Origin: Helicobacter cetorum
Lineage (GTDB): Bacteria > Campylobacterota > Campylobacteria > Campylobacterales > BB28
Direction of reading: 5' to 3'
Assembly (NCBI GenBank): GCA_022729755.1
Contig: DZAZ01000008.1
Location: 1 to 43,772 of the forward strand
DNA length: 43,772 nucleotides
Below are positions 25,377-34,275 of the stretch, piece after piece (position 1 is the stretch's first letter; every line of letters starts with the position of its first letter). Below the pieces are notes generated by a model that was given only the letters and a program-made list of their open reading frames with translations, searched no databases and was not told the DNA's origin. The position numbers and the translations under genes were made by a program.

Positions 25377-26687
25377 ATGAGTAATGGCTTAAGCCAGAGT
25401 AAAATTTTACAATATGATAGAAAAAGAATTGAAAAAATATTAGAAGTTAATTCAATCACCCCAACGAAAAGTGTTGAAGAGTGTTTGAATGAGTATTTTA
25501 ATTTAATTAAAGCTGAAATCGCCAAATATTCCCCAACATTAAGTCAAGACAAAACAAAAAGTTTATACTACTCTAAAATGAAAAGATTTATTTTCACAGC
25601 TTATAATAATTTATTTGAAATGGATAGCAAATTTTTTGATGATAATTTGAGACAATTAAGGCGGGACCTTTTTGGACTTGAAAAAGTCGATGAACACGTT
25701 AGAGGCATTTTACTTGGTATTCAAAACACTTATGACAATATATTTTTAAAGAAACAAAAAGATTATATTTTGGTTGAAAAATATTTAGCTTTATCTCAAG
25801 CCAGACTTTCGGCATTGAGTACCAATGAGAGAGCATTAAAAGCTTTGATGTTTGAAAAAGAAAAAAAGATGAATGAACATTCAAAACTTAGCTTAAAATA
25901 TAAAGAAGCTGAAGATGAACTTAAAAAAGTGAGACGACAATATGCAGATTTAACTCACGAACTTTATGCAATAAAAAATGAAACTCAAACACTTGCACAC
26001 CTAAAGATTGAGTTTGAAAAAAATAGTTATGAAATATTTTTAGAAATTTTAAAAGAGAAAGTAAAAATTTTAGAGAATGGACTTTTAAATATTTTAAATC
26101 ATAAAGCTTACACACTTGATTTTGATTTATGGAGTAAAGCAAAAAAGTCTGAAAATATTAGACAATTTTTTAAAGTAGCAAAAATTGATGGTGGATTTAG
26201 CTCAAAGACTTACTTAAAATATTTTTTAAAAAATTTAGATGAAACAAAATCTAGCGAAATACAAGATGAGTTAAGAGAAATCTTAAAATATCTTGAAAAA
26301 ATAACACAAAAAGATATACTATTAATAGTAAAAAGCGAAGAAGAGATTGAACATTATAAATATTTAATAGAATTAGCTGATAAAGATTATGTAGTAAAAG
26401 GCTTTCATAGAGCTTTTAGTGCTTTAACGAATGCACATCAAAAAGATTTCGATTTAATTTTAATTGATTATGAATTAAACGATATGAGTGCAGTTGAATT
26501 TTTAAAAGATTTTAAATATGAATTACCTCACAAAGTGAAAAAAACGAAATTTGCAATTTTGGTAGATTCTACGACTAAAGATATTGTTTTAAAATTTGCA
26601 AAATTAGGAGTAAAGCCTTATTTTATTAGCAAAACTTTAAACGATGAAGAGTTTGAAGAGAAAGTTTTATCTATTTTTAGAGAATGA
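25377..26687 (+). CDS. Unrecognised coiled-coil protein with degenerate receiver-like C-terminus
   Basis: A 436-residue soluble protein I do not recognise. Residues 1-135 are helical and contain LRQLRRDLFGLEKVDEHVRG, 140-215 are a strong coiled coil, and 216-310 are helical. Residues 312-436 fold like a response-regulator receiver by pattern: strand DILLIV, then KSEEE in place of the acidic pair, Asp364 in LILIDYELND, a strand FAILVDSTT and Lys419 in YFISKTL. The Asp and Lys are kept but the acidic pocket is altered, so phosphorylation is doubtful. A partner-binding pseudo-receiver is the likeliest reading. It has no operon partner: a terminator precedes it and the next gene converges. Start ATG with AGAGGT upstream. 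Confidence 0.7.
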   Translation: MSNGLSQSKILQYDRKRIEKILEVNSITPTKSVEECLNEYFNLIKAEIAKYSPTLSQDKTKSLYYSKMKRFIFTAYNNLFEMDSKFFDDNLRQLRRDLFGLEKVDEHVRGILLGIQNTYDNIFLKKQKDYILVEKYLALSQARLSALSTNERALKALMFEKEKKMNEHSKLSLKYKEAEDELKKVRRQYADLTHELYAIKNETQTLAHLKIEFEKNSYEIFLEILKEKVKILENGLLNILNHKAYTLDFDLWSKAKKSENIRQFFKVAKIDGGFSSKTYLKYFLKNLDETKSSEIQDELREILKYLEKITQKDILLIVKSEEEIEHYKYLIELADKDYVVKGFHRAFSALTNAHQKDFDLILIDYELNDMSAVEFLKDFKYELPHKVKKTKFAILVDSTTKDIVLKFAKLGVKPYFISKTLNDEEFEEKVLSIFRE

Positions 26688-26691
26688 AACT

Positions 26692-26737
26692 TTTAACTTT
26701 ATCCAAGAATGTGTATGTGGATAAGAAAGAGGTTAAA
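26692..26737. terminator. Interrupted inverted repeat between converging genes
   Basis: TTATCCA (26699-26705) and TGGATAA (26718-26724) form a 7-bp stem with a 12-base loop, and outer arms TTTAAC (26692-26697) and GTTAAA (26732-26737) can extend it. It lies exactly between two converging stop codons. It may act as a bidirectional terminator, though no clean T-run follows. Confidence 0.35.
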
Positions 26738-27878
26738 TATTTTTAGATGAAAGAGTATTTAAAATAGTTATAACTTCATTCATTTTATTTTTAACTTCAC
26801 TAATATCTTTTACTAATCCATTGATTTCTTTAGCATTTGAATTCATTCGCTCACTACTAGAGTGAATTGATTGCACTACGACATTAATTGAAGCATTTGT
26901 TTCACTTAAACTTTTTTGAGTTCGTTCGGCTAATTGTCTAACCTCATCAGCTACAACGGCAAAACCTCGTCCGTGTTCTCCAGCACGAGCAGCTTCAATT
27001 GCGGCATTTAGTGCTAAAAGATTTGTTTGGTCGGCAATATCACCAATTACTGTTAAAATAGTTTTGATTTGTTCTGCACTTGTGGTTAATTCCGTTAAAT
27101 TATGTGCTAACTCATTCTCTTGTTCACTTGCACGATTGATTTTACTTGTAACTCCATCTACAATTTTATCTAAATCTTTGAAAGTTGTCTCTTTTAGTGT
27201 ATTTACAGCATTTGATAACTCTTTTGCACTCTCTCTTATACTGTTTGCACTCTCTTTATTTTTGATATCCATTTCAAAAAGTGCATCACCCAAAGAGTTT
27301 ATGCCAAGTAAAAGTTCGCCCATCATTCCCTCAACACCATTATTATCAGTTTTTTTAGAAAAATTTCCACTTTTATATGAATTTAAGTTATCTATTGAAA
27401 TAGATAATAATTTTTGCATATTATTTAACATACTATTTATAGTTTTTGTTAAAACTTTGATTTGTGGAGATGAACCTCTTGTTGTTATTTTATATCTTAT
27501 ATAACCTTTTGAAACTCTACTTGCTACAAGTACAACTTCACCCACAACTTTCATATCTTCAAGCGAATTTTTAGAGTAAAGTTCTGTTGCACTATTTAAA
27601 CTATTTGCTAACTTTTCAGTATCATCTCCACTCACTATATTAAGAGGTTTTAACTCATTTCTTTTTGCATCTAAAAGTTCAACAAACTTATCCATTTGTG
27701 AAACTATGATTTCATTTGAGCCAGAGTGAAGTTTAAAAAATAAAATTGATAAAACCCAAACTATCAAAATAATGCCAGAGATAATATAACTATTTTCTAT
27801 AAAATGAGGTGCAATCATTGCTATTAAGAATAAAATTGAAACTATTACTATTTTTAAACTTTTTGTTATATTGTTCAT
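26733..27878 (-). CDS. Chemoreceptor lacking a periplasmic domain, CetA-like (energy taxis)
   Basis: A 381-residue methyl-accepting protein. Two adjacent hydrophobic helices (about 8-26 and 31-48) form a membrane hairpin with only a few residues between, so there is no periplasmic sensor. HAMP-like helices follow, then the signalling domain with [20 protein letters not shown]. This layout, and the PAS protein encoded just upstream (9-base gap), match Campylobacter CetA/CetB, where the PAS protein senses redox state through FAD and CetA passes the signal to CheA. The call rests on architecture and gene pairing. The protein is shorter than CetA of C. jejuni (about 460 residues). Confidence 0.8.
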   Translation of the reverse strand: MNNITKSLKIVIVSILFLIAMIAPHFIENSYIISGIILIVWVLSILFFKLHSGSNEIIVSQMDKFVELLDAKRNELKPLNIVSGDDTEKLANSLNSATELYSKNSLEDMKVVGEVVLVASRVSKGYIRYKITTRGSSPQIKVLTKTINSMLNNMQKLLSISIDNLNSYKSGNFSKKTDNNGVEGMMGELLLGINSLGDALFEMDIKNKESANSIRESAKELSNAVNTLKETTFKDLDKIVDGVTSKINRASEQENELAHNLTELTTSAEQIKTILTVIGDIADQTNLLALNAAIEAARAGEHGRGFAVVADEVRQLAERTQKSLSETNASINVVVQSIHSSSERMNSNAKEINGLVKDISEVKNKMNEVITILNTLSSKNI

Positions 27879-27887
27879 ATAAATTCC

Positions 27888-28271
27888 CTATTTTAGTGTT
27901 TTATAAAGCTTTTCAGCTTCACTTATTTCTTCACGACTTGCCATTCTTCTACATGACATATATCCACCTTTCCCACTATCTGCATCAGGCATAGGATACA
28001 CAGTTGCAAATACCCAATAAAAATCCCCTCTTTTAGTTTTATTTTTTACATAACCAGTCCATATTTTCCCACTTTTAACTGTGTCCCATAAAGATTTAAA
28101 AGCAATACTAGGCATATCTGGATGTCTTACAATATTGTGAGGTTTCCCTAACAACTCTTCTAACTTAAAACCTGCTATTTCGCAAAAATCTTCATTTGCA
28201 AAAGTTATAACTCCACTTTTATTAGTTTCTGAAACTAAAAATGAATCTTTATCTAAAATAATTTCAGCCAT
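27888..28271 (-). CDS. PAS-domain redox sensor, CetB/Aer-like
   Basis: A 127-residue single PAS domain. GVITFANEDFCEIAGFKLEE and KPHNIVRHPDMP are typical of Aer-type PAS domains that bind FAD, and the conserved aromatic end YWVFATVYP is present. It lacks any output domain or membrane helix, so it must act through a partner, almost certainly the receptor encoded 9 bases downstream. Energy taxis towards favourable redox conditions is the expected role from Campylobacter CetB and E. coli Aer. FAD binding itself is inferred. Confidence 0.84.
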   Translation of the reverse strand: MAEIILDKDSFLVSETNKSGVITFANEDFCEIAGFKLEELLGKPHNIVRHPDMPSIAFKSLWDTVKSGKIWTGYVKNKTKRGDFYWVFATVYPMPDADSGKGGYMSCRRMASREEISEAEKLYKTLK

Positions 28272-28293
28272 TTAATCCTCTTTATTAGTTTTA

Positions 28294-28626
28294 TCAAATA
28301 ATTCCTGCTTGACCCAAAATATCATCAAGTTCTTTCTCTTTCTTTTTAGCTTGTACTTTTAGATAAGCTGCCTCTTTTTCATCTTTACTTTGTGGCTCTT
28401 CTATTAAGCCAATTTTTATTTTTCGTTCTCTTTCTAATTTTTCATAATACTCATCACTCTTTTTACCAAAAACTATATCCATTTCACTTTGAGAAAAATC
28501 ACCAGTTTTTCTAAGTGCAATTTCAAGTGCATCTACATCATCAGTTCTCAAATTTTTAGCACTTACACACATTGCTATTTTTGTATAAATTACTTTTTTT
28601 ACACTATCAAGCTCTTTTTGTGTCAC
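28294..28626 (-). CDS. Small conserved-looking protein of unknown function
   Basis: A 110-residue soluble, highly charged, mostly helical protein. I do not recognise a domain. It ends in a Lys/Glu-rich helix and DDILGQAGII. The start is GTG, overlapping the cmoA stop by one base (TAGTG), with AAGGTGG upstream. The PAS gene follows 22 bases later. Its place between cmoA and the taxis pair suggests one transcript but does not show a function. Confidence 0.6.
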   Translation of the reverse strand: MTQKELDSVKKVIYTKIAMCVSAKNLRTDDVDALEIALRKTGDFSQSEMDIVFGKKSDEYYEKLERERKIKIGLIEEPQSKDEKEAAYLKVQAKKKEKELDDILGQAGII

Positions 28627-29342
28627 TATTCCACCTTTCTAGCAATAAATACTGCAAAATTCACCCATTTAAAAATACTTTCAACATATTTAAAACCAAC
28701 TCTTTTTAAAAGTTTAATATTCTCTTTTTCAGTATATGGAATTAAAACATTCTCAAGTGCTTCTCTTTTTTGAACTATTTCAAACTCACTATAACCTTGA
28801 TTTTTCTTAAATTCAAGATACTTATCAATCAATTGTTTGTTTAAAAGTTTATCTTCACTTACAACTTTTTCACTGAATATAAATATACCATTTTCTCTTA
28901 AAGAAACAAATATTTTTTTGAGCAATTCTTCCCTATAAATTGGTCTAATAAATTGCAAAGTGTAGTTTGAAACTATAACATTTGAATTTTCAAATGGAAT
29001 TTTTAAAATATCACCATCTTTTAATTTTATATTTGCACCATAAACTTTTACTTTTTTATTTGCTTGTTCTAACATCGCTTTTGAATTATCAATTCCTATT
29101 AAATTTAATTTATGCTCACTTTTTCTATAAATTTCAAGTAAAGTTGAAGCAGTTGAGCAACCTAAATCCAAAATAGTATCATTTTCTTTTGAATTTTTTA
29201 TAGCAAAATCTACCGTTAAACCCAGCATTTCATTATAAAATGGTACAGAACGACTTAACATATCATCAAATACACTTGCTACCTCTTCATCAAATTCAAA
29301 TTGCTTTTTAATTTTTTTATCAAAAACTTTATCTTTATTCAA
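28626..29342 (-). CDS. cmoA: Carboxy-S-adenosyl-L-methionine synthase CmoA
   Basis: A 238-residue SAM-fold enzyme that makes carboxy-SAM from SAM and prephenate; CmoB then uses it to modify U34 of several tRNAs. CmoA hallmarks are [20 protein letters not shown] near the start, the nucleotide motif [11 protein letters not shown] and [11 protein letters not shown]. Start is TTG with AAGGA at good spacing; no ATG gives a full N-terminus. CmoB is not in the window. It heads a minus-strand run with the small unknown gene and the CetB/CetA-like pair. Confidence 0.9.
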   Translation of the reverse strand: MNKDKVFDKKIKKQFEFDEEVASVFDDMLSRSVPFYNEMLGLTVDFAIKNSKENDTILDLGCSTASTLLEIYRKSEHKLNLIGIDNSKAMLEQANKKVKVYGANIKLKDGDILKIPFENSNVIVSNYTLQFIRPIYREELLKKIFVSLRENGIFIFSEKVVSEDKLLNKQLIDKYLEFKKNQGYSEFEIVQKREALENVLIPYTEKENIKLLKRVGFKYVESIFKWVNFAVFIARKVE

Positions 29343-29421
29343 AATTATTTCCTTAAAAATATATAACTTAAGAAAAAAATGATATGATTTTTCAACTTAA
29401 AAACTACATTGGAGTTGATTT

Positions 29422-30108
29422 TTGGAGGATATAAATAAGTATAAAAATTTTACAATTTTATATGTTGAAGATAATGAACAAATTAGGAGACAAACTATTT
29501 ATATATTAAAAAAGTTTTTTAATAGTGTTTATGAAGCTAAAGATGGTAATTCTGGCTTAGAACTATATAAAAAATATAAGCCAAATATTGTTTTAACTGA
29601 TATTCATATGCCTGAACTTGGGGGTATGGAAATGGTTAAAGTAATTAGACAAAATGATAAAAATACAAAAATCATCGTACTTAGTGCTTATAGTGATAAA
29701 AAGTTTTTATTTGATGCAATTGAATTTGGAGTTGTAAGTTATATTGAAAAGCCATTGAATATTGATTTATTATTAAAAGCTTTTGATAAATCACTTTTTC
29801 AAATGCAAGAGGTATTGATAGAGTTAAATGATGAGTTTAGTTTTGATTTATCTAAACATTTACTTTTTAAAAATAAAGAAATTATTAAAATTACACAAAA
29901 AGAGATACATATTTTATTTATTTTATGTAGCAATAAAAATTCGATTGTTTCATATGAAGAGATACAAAATTATGTTTGGAAAAATAGCTTTGTAAGTGGT
30001 TCTACTCTAAGAACTACTATTAAATCCTTAAGAAAAAAATTACCATTAAATTCACTCCAAAATATTTCAGGTGTTGGATATAAAATAGTGACTAAAGAGT
30101 ATTTTTAA
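29422..30108 (+). CDS. OmpR-type response regulator
   Basis: A 228-residue regulator. Receiver 10-125 with VEDNE, Asp60 in LTDIHMPELGG, the Ser of LSAYS and Lys of YIEKPLN. Residues 135-228 form a winged helix (ITQKEIHILFIL, STLRTTIKSLRKKL, ISGVGYKIV). There is no kinase gene beside it, so its partner is unknown. The start is TTG after GGAG; a TATGAT box at 29383-29388 could be its promoter. Its last 17 bases overlap the end of the converging asnB-like gene. Confidence 0.87.
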   Translation: MEDINKYKNFTILYVEDNEQIRRQTIYILKKFFNSVYEAKDGNSGLELYKKYKPNIVLTDIHMPELGGMEMVKVIRQNDKNTKIIVLSAYSDKKFLFDAIEFGVVSYIEKPLNIDLLLKAFDKSLFQMQEVLIELNDEFSFDLSKHLLFKNKEIIKITQKEIHILFILCSNKNSIVSYEEIQNYVWKNSFVSGSTLRTTIKSLRKKLPLNSLQNISGVGYKIVTKEYF

Positions 30109-31813
30109 AATACTCCCTTGCCCATAACTCTAAATTTATCCATTGCCATATAAAAAATGAGTTTATCTTATCTCCTTTTTTATAATTATTAAATAACTTT
30201 TTAGCTATATCTACATCAATCCAACCTCTATCTTTAAAACTTTGTGAATTTAAGATTTCAATTATTAACGGTTCAAATTTAGTAGCTATCCATTCATTTT
30301 GTGGTGTTTGAATTGAACGTTTTTTTGCAAAAGCAACTTCTTTTGGTATATATTTGCTAGAAAATTCTCTAAGTATTAACTTTGTATTTTCAGCATCTAT
30401 TAATAAATTTGTTGGAAGTGAATAAGCAAACTCAACTAATCTATAATCCAAAAATGGAACTCTAAGCTCTTTTGAGTGCATCATAGACATTCTATCATTA
30501 AATCTCAATGCTCTTGGTACTTTTGTATAAAGTAAATCTGTCATAGCACTATTTTTAACATTTTCATTAAAATAATCTATTTTTGGAATTTGATAAGTTA
30601 AAATATTATCTAACTCCCTTGAAATTCCTTCTATTTTAGAATTTTGAGTTCCATCAATTGAGATTCCATCAAAAGTTAAAGAGTTATTTTTATATTTTTC
30701 ATATCCTAAAAAAATTTCATCAATTCCATTTCCATCTAATAAAACAGTTACACCATATTTATTTGCAAGTTCATATAAATAATAATATCCAATCACGGCG
30801 ATTCCACCAAAAGGTTCAGCTTGAATTTTTACAACATCATAAAGCTTTGAAAAAATATCTTCAAAAGTTAAATCTATAAAATGTTGAGAAAATCCAACTC
30901 TCTCAACTGCTTTTTCAATCCAAGCTTTTTCGCTAAAACCATTATATTCTTGAGTAAAAGTATGTAAATTTAATTTATATTTTTTTACTAAAGATAATAA
31001 TAGTGAAGAATCAAGTCCACCTGAAATATTTAATCCAACATTTACATCAGAAATTAAATGTTTATCAATTAAATCTAAAAACAATTCATCCAATTTATTA
31101 AATATTTCCTTTTTACTTAAACTGTTCTCAATTATATTATTTTCTATAAAATACCATCTATCAATTTTGTAATTAAATGAATCTAAATTAAAATTTAAAT
31201 AACACCCTGATTCTAATCGTTTTACATCTTCAAAAAAAGTGTATTCACCAAAATCATAATTTCCAGTTGTTAAATAAGTTTTAATTGTTTTTTTATCTTC
31301 TTTTATATTTTTTAAAAATATTAAAATAGGAGGAATTTCACTTGCAAAAATAAATTTATTTTTATTAAAAGTGTAATAAAGTTGTTTTATTCCAAATCTA
31401 TCCCTTGCAATAAAAACTATATTATTAATTTTATCAAATATAGCAAAAGCAAACATACCATTTAGCATACTTAACATATTTTTACCATATTTAATAAACA
31501 GTGCCAACAAAATTTCTGTATCACTATTTGTTTTGAACTCATACTCTATACACTTAGTTTTTAACTCTTTAAAATTAAAAATTTCACCGTTAAATATTAT
31601 CTCATAATTAGAACAATTTGAGACCATAGGTTGATTTGCACTATCACTTAAATCTATAATTTTTAATCTTGTATGTGCTAAAAACATTTTTTTTTGATTA
31701 TAAAAATTTATTTTTTGAAAATCTGGGCCTCTATGATAAATTTTATTTAAAGCTAAATTGCAATTATTTATATCAAAAGCTTCTTTTGAAGCTCCCCCTA
31801 ATATTCCACACAT
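30092..31813 (-). CDS. asnB: AsnB-like glutamine-dependent amidotransferase in the glycan cluster
   Basis: A 573-residue protein with both asparagine synthetase B domains. The N-terminal glutaminase has catalytic Cys2 (MCGILGG), YHRGPD and FNGEIFN. The synthetase domain has the ATP-binding loop ISGGLDSSLLL (264-270 core) and, later, MSMMHSKELRVPFLD. Class B synthetases make Asn from Asp, but in surface-polysaccharide loci close relatives amidate sugar carboxylates. Being the last gene of a nine-gene nonulosonic acid cluster, 3 bases after the SGNH gene, it may well have such a role. A housekeeping Asn synthetase cannot be excluded. Confidence 0.85.
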   Translation of the reverse strand: MCGILGGASKEAFDINNCNLALNKIYHRGPDFQKINFYNQKKMFLAHTRLKIIDLSDSANQPMVSNCSNYEIIFNGEIFNFKELKTKCIEYEFKTNSDTEILLALFIKYGKNMLSMLNGMFAFAIFDKINNIVFIARDRFGIKQLYYTFNKNKFIFASEIPPILIFLKNIKEDKKTIKTYLTTGNYDFGEYTFFEDVKRLESGCYLNFNLDSFNYKIDRWYFIENNIIENSLSKKEIFNKLDELFLDLIDKHLISDVNVGLNISGGLDSSLLLSLVKKYKLNLHTFTQEYNGFSEKAWIEKAVERVGFSQHFIDLTFEDIFSKLYDVVKIQAEPFGGIAVIGYYYLYELANKYGVTVLLDGNGIDEIFLGYEKYKNNSLTFDGISIDGTQNSKIEGISRELDNILTYQIPKIDYFNENVKNSAMTDLLYTKVPRALRFNDRMSMMHSKELRVPFLDYRLVEFAYSLPTNLLIDAENTKLILREFSSKYIPKEVAFAKKRSIQTPQNEWIATKFEPLIIEILNSQSFKDRGWIDVDIAKKLFNNYKKGDKINSFFIWQWINLELWAREYFKNTL

Positions 31814-31816
31814 TAA

Positions 31817-32824
31817 CTATTCCTTGGTATTGCATATTTTTTTATAAATTTCCATTTTAGTTTCAAAATTTTCTTTTGTAACAAAAAATTCATTATTTTT
31901 ATTCAACAATATATCAACAATATACTTCGTGGCATCTTTTGAAATATGAGTTGGATTTGTAAAAAATTCAGGTTTATTTGAAACATCAGGTATAAATGCT
32001 AAATCATAAAAACCACTAATATTAGTTAAAAATTCATTTCTTAAAGAAACTGTTAAATTATAATCCATTTTATTAAGATACTCTTGCATAAAAGTAGATG
32101 TAAAATATGTCACTTCTATATTATTTTTTTTAGAAAATTCATCAATTTTTGACAAATAATTCAGCATTTGTATTGAAAATTCTTGTCCATTTTTGATACT
32201 ATTCTTACTTTGTCTTGCGATATCTTTTAAGTTATTATCAAAATTTGTAATGTCTTTTTCTTTATACATTGCAAAACCATTTTCACTAACATAACTATTA
32301 AAATTTAAAAATACATTATTTAAAACCATTGTAACAGAGGCAAATAGCTTATCTATTGAAAATAATTTCAAATAATTAAGAATAAATTCATAATTAGAGT
32401 TTAAATCCATTACAAATCTATTTTCATAAACACTATTATTATCACTAAAACATTGAAAATCAATTAAATAATATATTTTATTAATATTCTCTATTTGCTT
32501 TTTAGATAAAGTATTCAAAAAATTATAAACACTAATAGGATGACCATAAATTGGGTATATATTTAATACATTATCATTTAATAATTCTGAATCTATTTTT
32601 CTTGACCTTGAAGTTCCAAAAACTAAACTATATTTGTCGCTATTTAATTTTTCAAGTAAAACTTTCGTACTTAATTGTGTTTGTTCAAATTTATAATTAT
32701 TAATACCATCAATTTTAATTAAATTAGTTTCATAATATGGATCTAAAATAATAACGATTAGAAAAATGAATACGGCAACAATGGATGTAAAAACAAAAAA
32801 ATTATATACAAATTTTTTTCCCAT
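31817..32824 (-). CDS. Membrane-anchored SGNH-hydrolase-like partner of the MBOAT protein
   Basis: A 335-residue protein with one N-terminal membrane helix (about 8-27) and a periplasmic body. FGTSRSRKID (Ser72) resembles the nucleophile block of SGNH proteins. Near the end, TNPTHIS offers the His (293), with Asn where the usual D-x-x-H motif has Asp. Such proteins accompany MBOAT acyltransferases (AlgJ, DltD and PatB-type partners) and move the acyl group to the final polymer. It starts 8 bases after the MBOAT gene. The role in O-acylation of a surface glycan is inferred from pairing. Confidence 0.65.
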   Translation of the reverse strand: MGKKFVYNFFVFTSIVAVFIFLIVIILDPYYETNLIKIDGINNYKFEQTQLSTKVLLEKLNSDKYSLVFGTSRSRKIDSELLNDNVLNIYPIYGHPISVYNFLNTLSKKQIENINKIYYLIDFQCFSDNNSVYENRFVMDLNSNYEFILNYLKLFSIDKLFASVTMVLNNVFLNFNSYVSENGFAMYKEKDITNFDNNLKDIARQSKNSIKNGQEFSIQMLNYLSKIDEFSKKNNIEVTYFTSTFMQEYLNKMDYNLTVSLRNEFLTNISGFYDLAFIPDVSNKPEFFTNPTHISKDATKYIVDILLNKNNEFFVTKENFETKMEIYKKICNTKE

Positions 32825-32832
32825 AAAAAACC

Positions 32833-34275
32833 TTAAAAATTAAAATATAAAAATTCACTATGTTTTTTTAGTTCAAAAATTGCATATAAAAACATTAAAG
32901 CTATTATAAAAGACTTCTTTCTTTCAGATAAATTATATCTAATAAAATAATCTTTATTGGGCAAAAAAGTTAAAATAAACCCAAATAAAACCCATATAAC
33001 TATAATATGAAAGTTCCCAAAAACTTGCCCAAATCCACTAAAAACTATACCATATTCTTTTAAAAAAAATAATTGTTTTTCTAAAGAAATAGGAAATGAT
33101 AAAATTGTAAATCCAAACATAGCTTTTAATATTCCTATAGCTTCCTGCAAATCTTTCGCTCTAAAAAACACCCACGAAACATTAATAAAGTTAAAAGTGA
33201 TAAACCAAGCTAAAAATCTATTCATCTTGAAACCTAATTCACTCCAAATTCGATGAATGACAATGGCAATTCCGTGTATTACTCCCCAAATAACAAACAT
33301 CCAACTAGCTCCGTGCCAAAGTCCACCTATCAAAAAAACACTAAAAAGATTTAAATAATTTCTATATTTTCCAATACGATTTCCACCAAGAGGAATATAA
33401 ATATAATCTTTTAAGAATCTACTTAAAGTTATATGCCATCTTCTCCAAAAATCTTGAATATCTAATGATTTGTATGGAGAATTAAAATTTATTGGTAATT
33501 TAATATTAAATAAAAGAGATGTACCAATCGCCATATCAGTATAACCACTAAAATCAAAATAAATTTGAAATGTATAACTAAGACTTGTTACCCATCCTTC
33601 CATAAAATTTAAAATATTTGCATTATCAAATCCATTTGTTGCCCATATTGCAAAAGTATCAGCAATCACAATTTTTTTAAATAATCCAATTGAAAATATA
33701 AACATACCTAAAGCTATATTTTTATAATTTTTAACTAAATTATTAACTCTACTAAATTGAGGCATCATTTCTTTATGATGAACAATTGGTCCAGCAATTA
33801 ATTGAGGGAAAAATGTAACAAAAAGTGCATAATTTAAAAAATCATACTCTTTTGTTTCTCCTCTATAACTATCAACTAAATAGGCAATTTGTTGAAAAGT
33901 AAAAAAACTAATTGCTAAAGGGAGAGTTAAATGGAGTAAATCCATTTGTGTATTTAATGTGTAATTCATATTTTTTATAAAAAAGTCTACATATTTAAAA
34001 TACCCCAATAATATTATATTAGCTAAAATTCCAATTGAAAGTATATATTTATTATTAATTTTTTTATTAAAGCTATTTCCAATTGTATAATTAAACATCA
34101 TAGAAGCTAATATTAAAGGTAAATAAATAGGATTCCACCAACTATAAAAAAATAAAGAAGAGAATACTAAAAATGACTTTCCTCCTAAAATCAATCTTTT
34201 TGAGTTTAAATAAAAGTAAATAAAAAATGTTATTGGCAAAAATAAAAATATAAATTCATAAGAGTTAAATAACAT
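32833..34275 (-). CDS. MBOAT-family membrane O-acyltransferase (AlgI-like)
   Basis: A 480-residue protein with about ten or more membrane helices. It has the MBOAT family core: DFSGYTDMAIG, QDFWRRWHITLSRFL, YIPLGG and the catalytic His in GLWHGASW. AlgI-type members take an acyl group, mostly acetyl, from a cytoplasmic donor across the membrane for transfer to a polysaccharide. It overlaps neuC by one base and is followed by its SGNH-like partner. In this cluster the likely target is the nonulosonic acid or the glycan that carries it. Confidence 0.88.
   Translation of the reverse strand: MLFNSYEFIFLFLPITFFIYFYLNSKRLILGGKSFLVFSSLFFYSWWNPIYLPLILASMMFNYTIGNSFNKKINNKYILSIGILANIILLGYFKYVDFFIKNMNYTLNTQMDLLHLTLPLAISFFTFQQIAYLVDSYRGETKEYDFLNYALFVTFFPQLIAGPIVHHKEMMPQFSRVNNLVKNYKNIALGMFIFSIGLFKKIVIADTFAIWATNGFDNANILNFMEGWVTSLSYTFQIYFDFSGYTDMAIGTSLLFNIKLPINFNSPYKSLDIQDFWRRWHITLSRFLKDYIYIPLGGNRIGKYRNYLNLFSVFLIGGLWHGASWMFVIWGVIHGIAIVIHRIWSELGFKMNRFLAWFITFNFINVSWVFFRAKDLQEAIGILKAMFGFTILSFPISLEKQLFFLKEYGIVFSGFGQVFGNFHIIVIWVLFGFILTFLPNKDYFIRYNLSERKKSFIIALMFLYAIFELKKHSEFLYFNF

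Noticed and set aside
23700-27050. Direct repeat between the two chemoreceptor genes
   Set aside because: The similarity is limited to the universally conserved hairpin tip of the signalling domain and reflects gene family, not a repeat element.
27064-27504. 146-codon plus-strand open frame within the CetA-like receptor
   Set aside because: The opposite strand encodes a conserved chemoreceptor signalling domain; no ribosome binding site or family pattern was seen.
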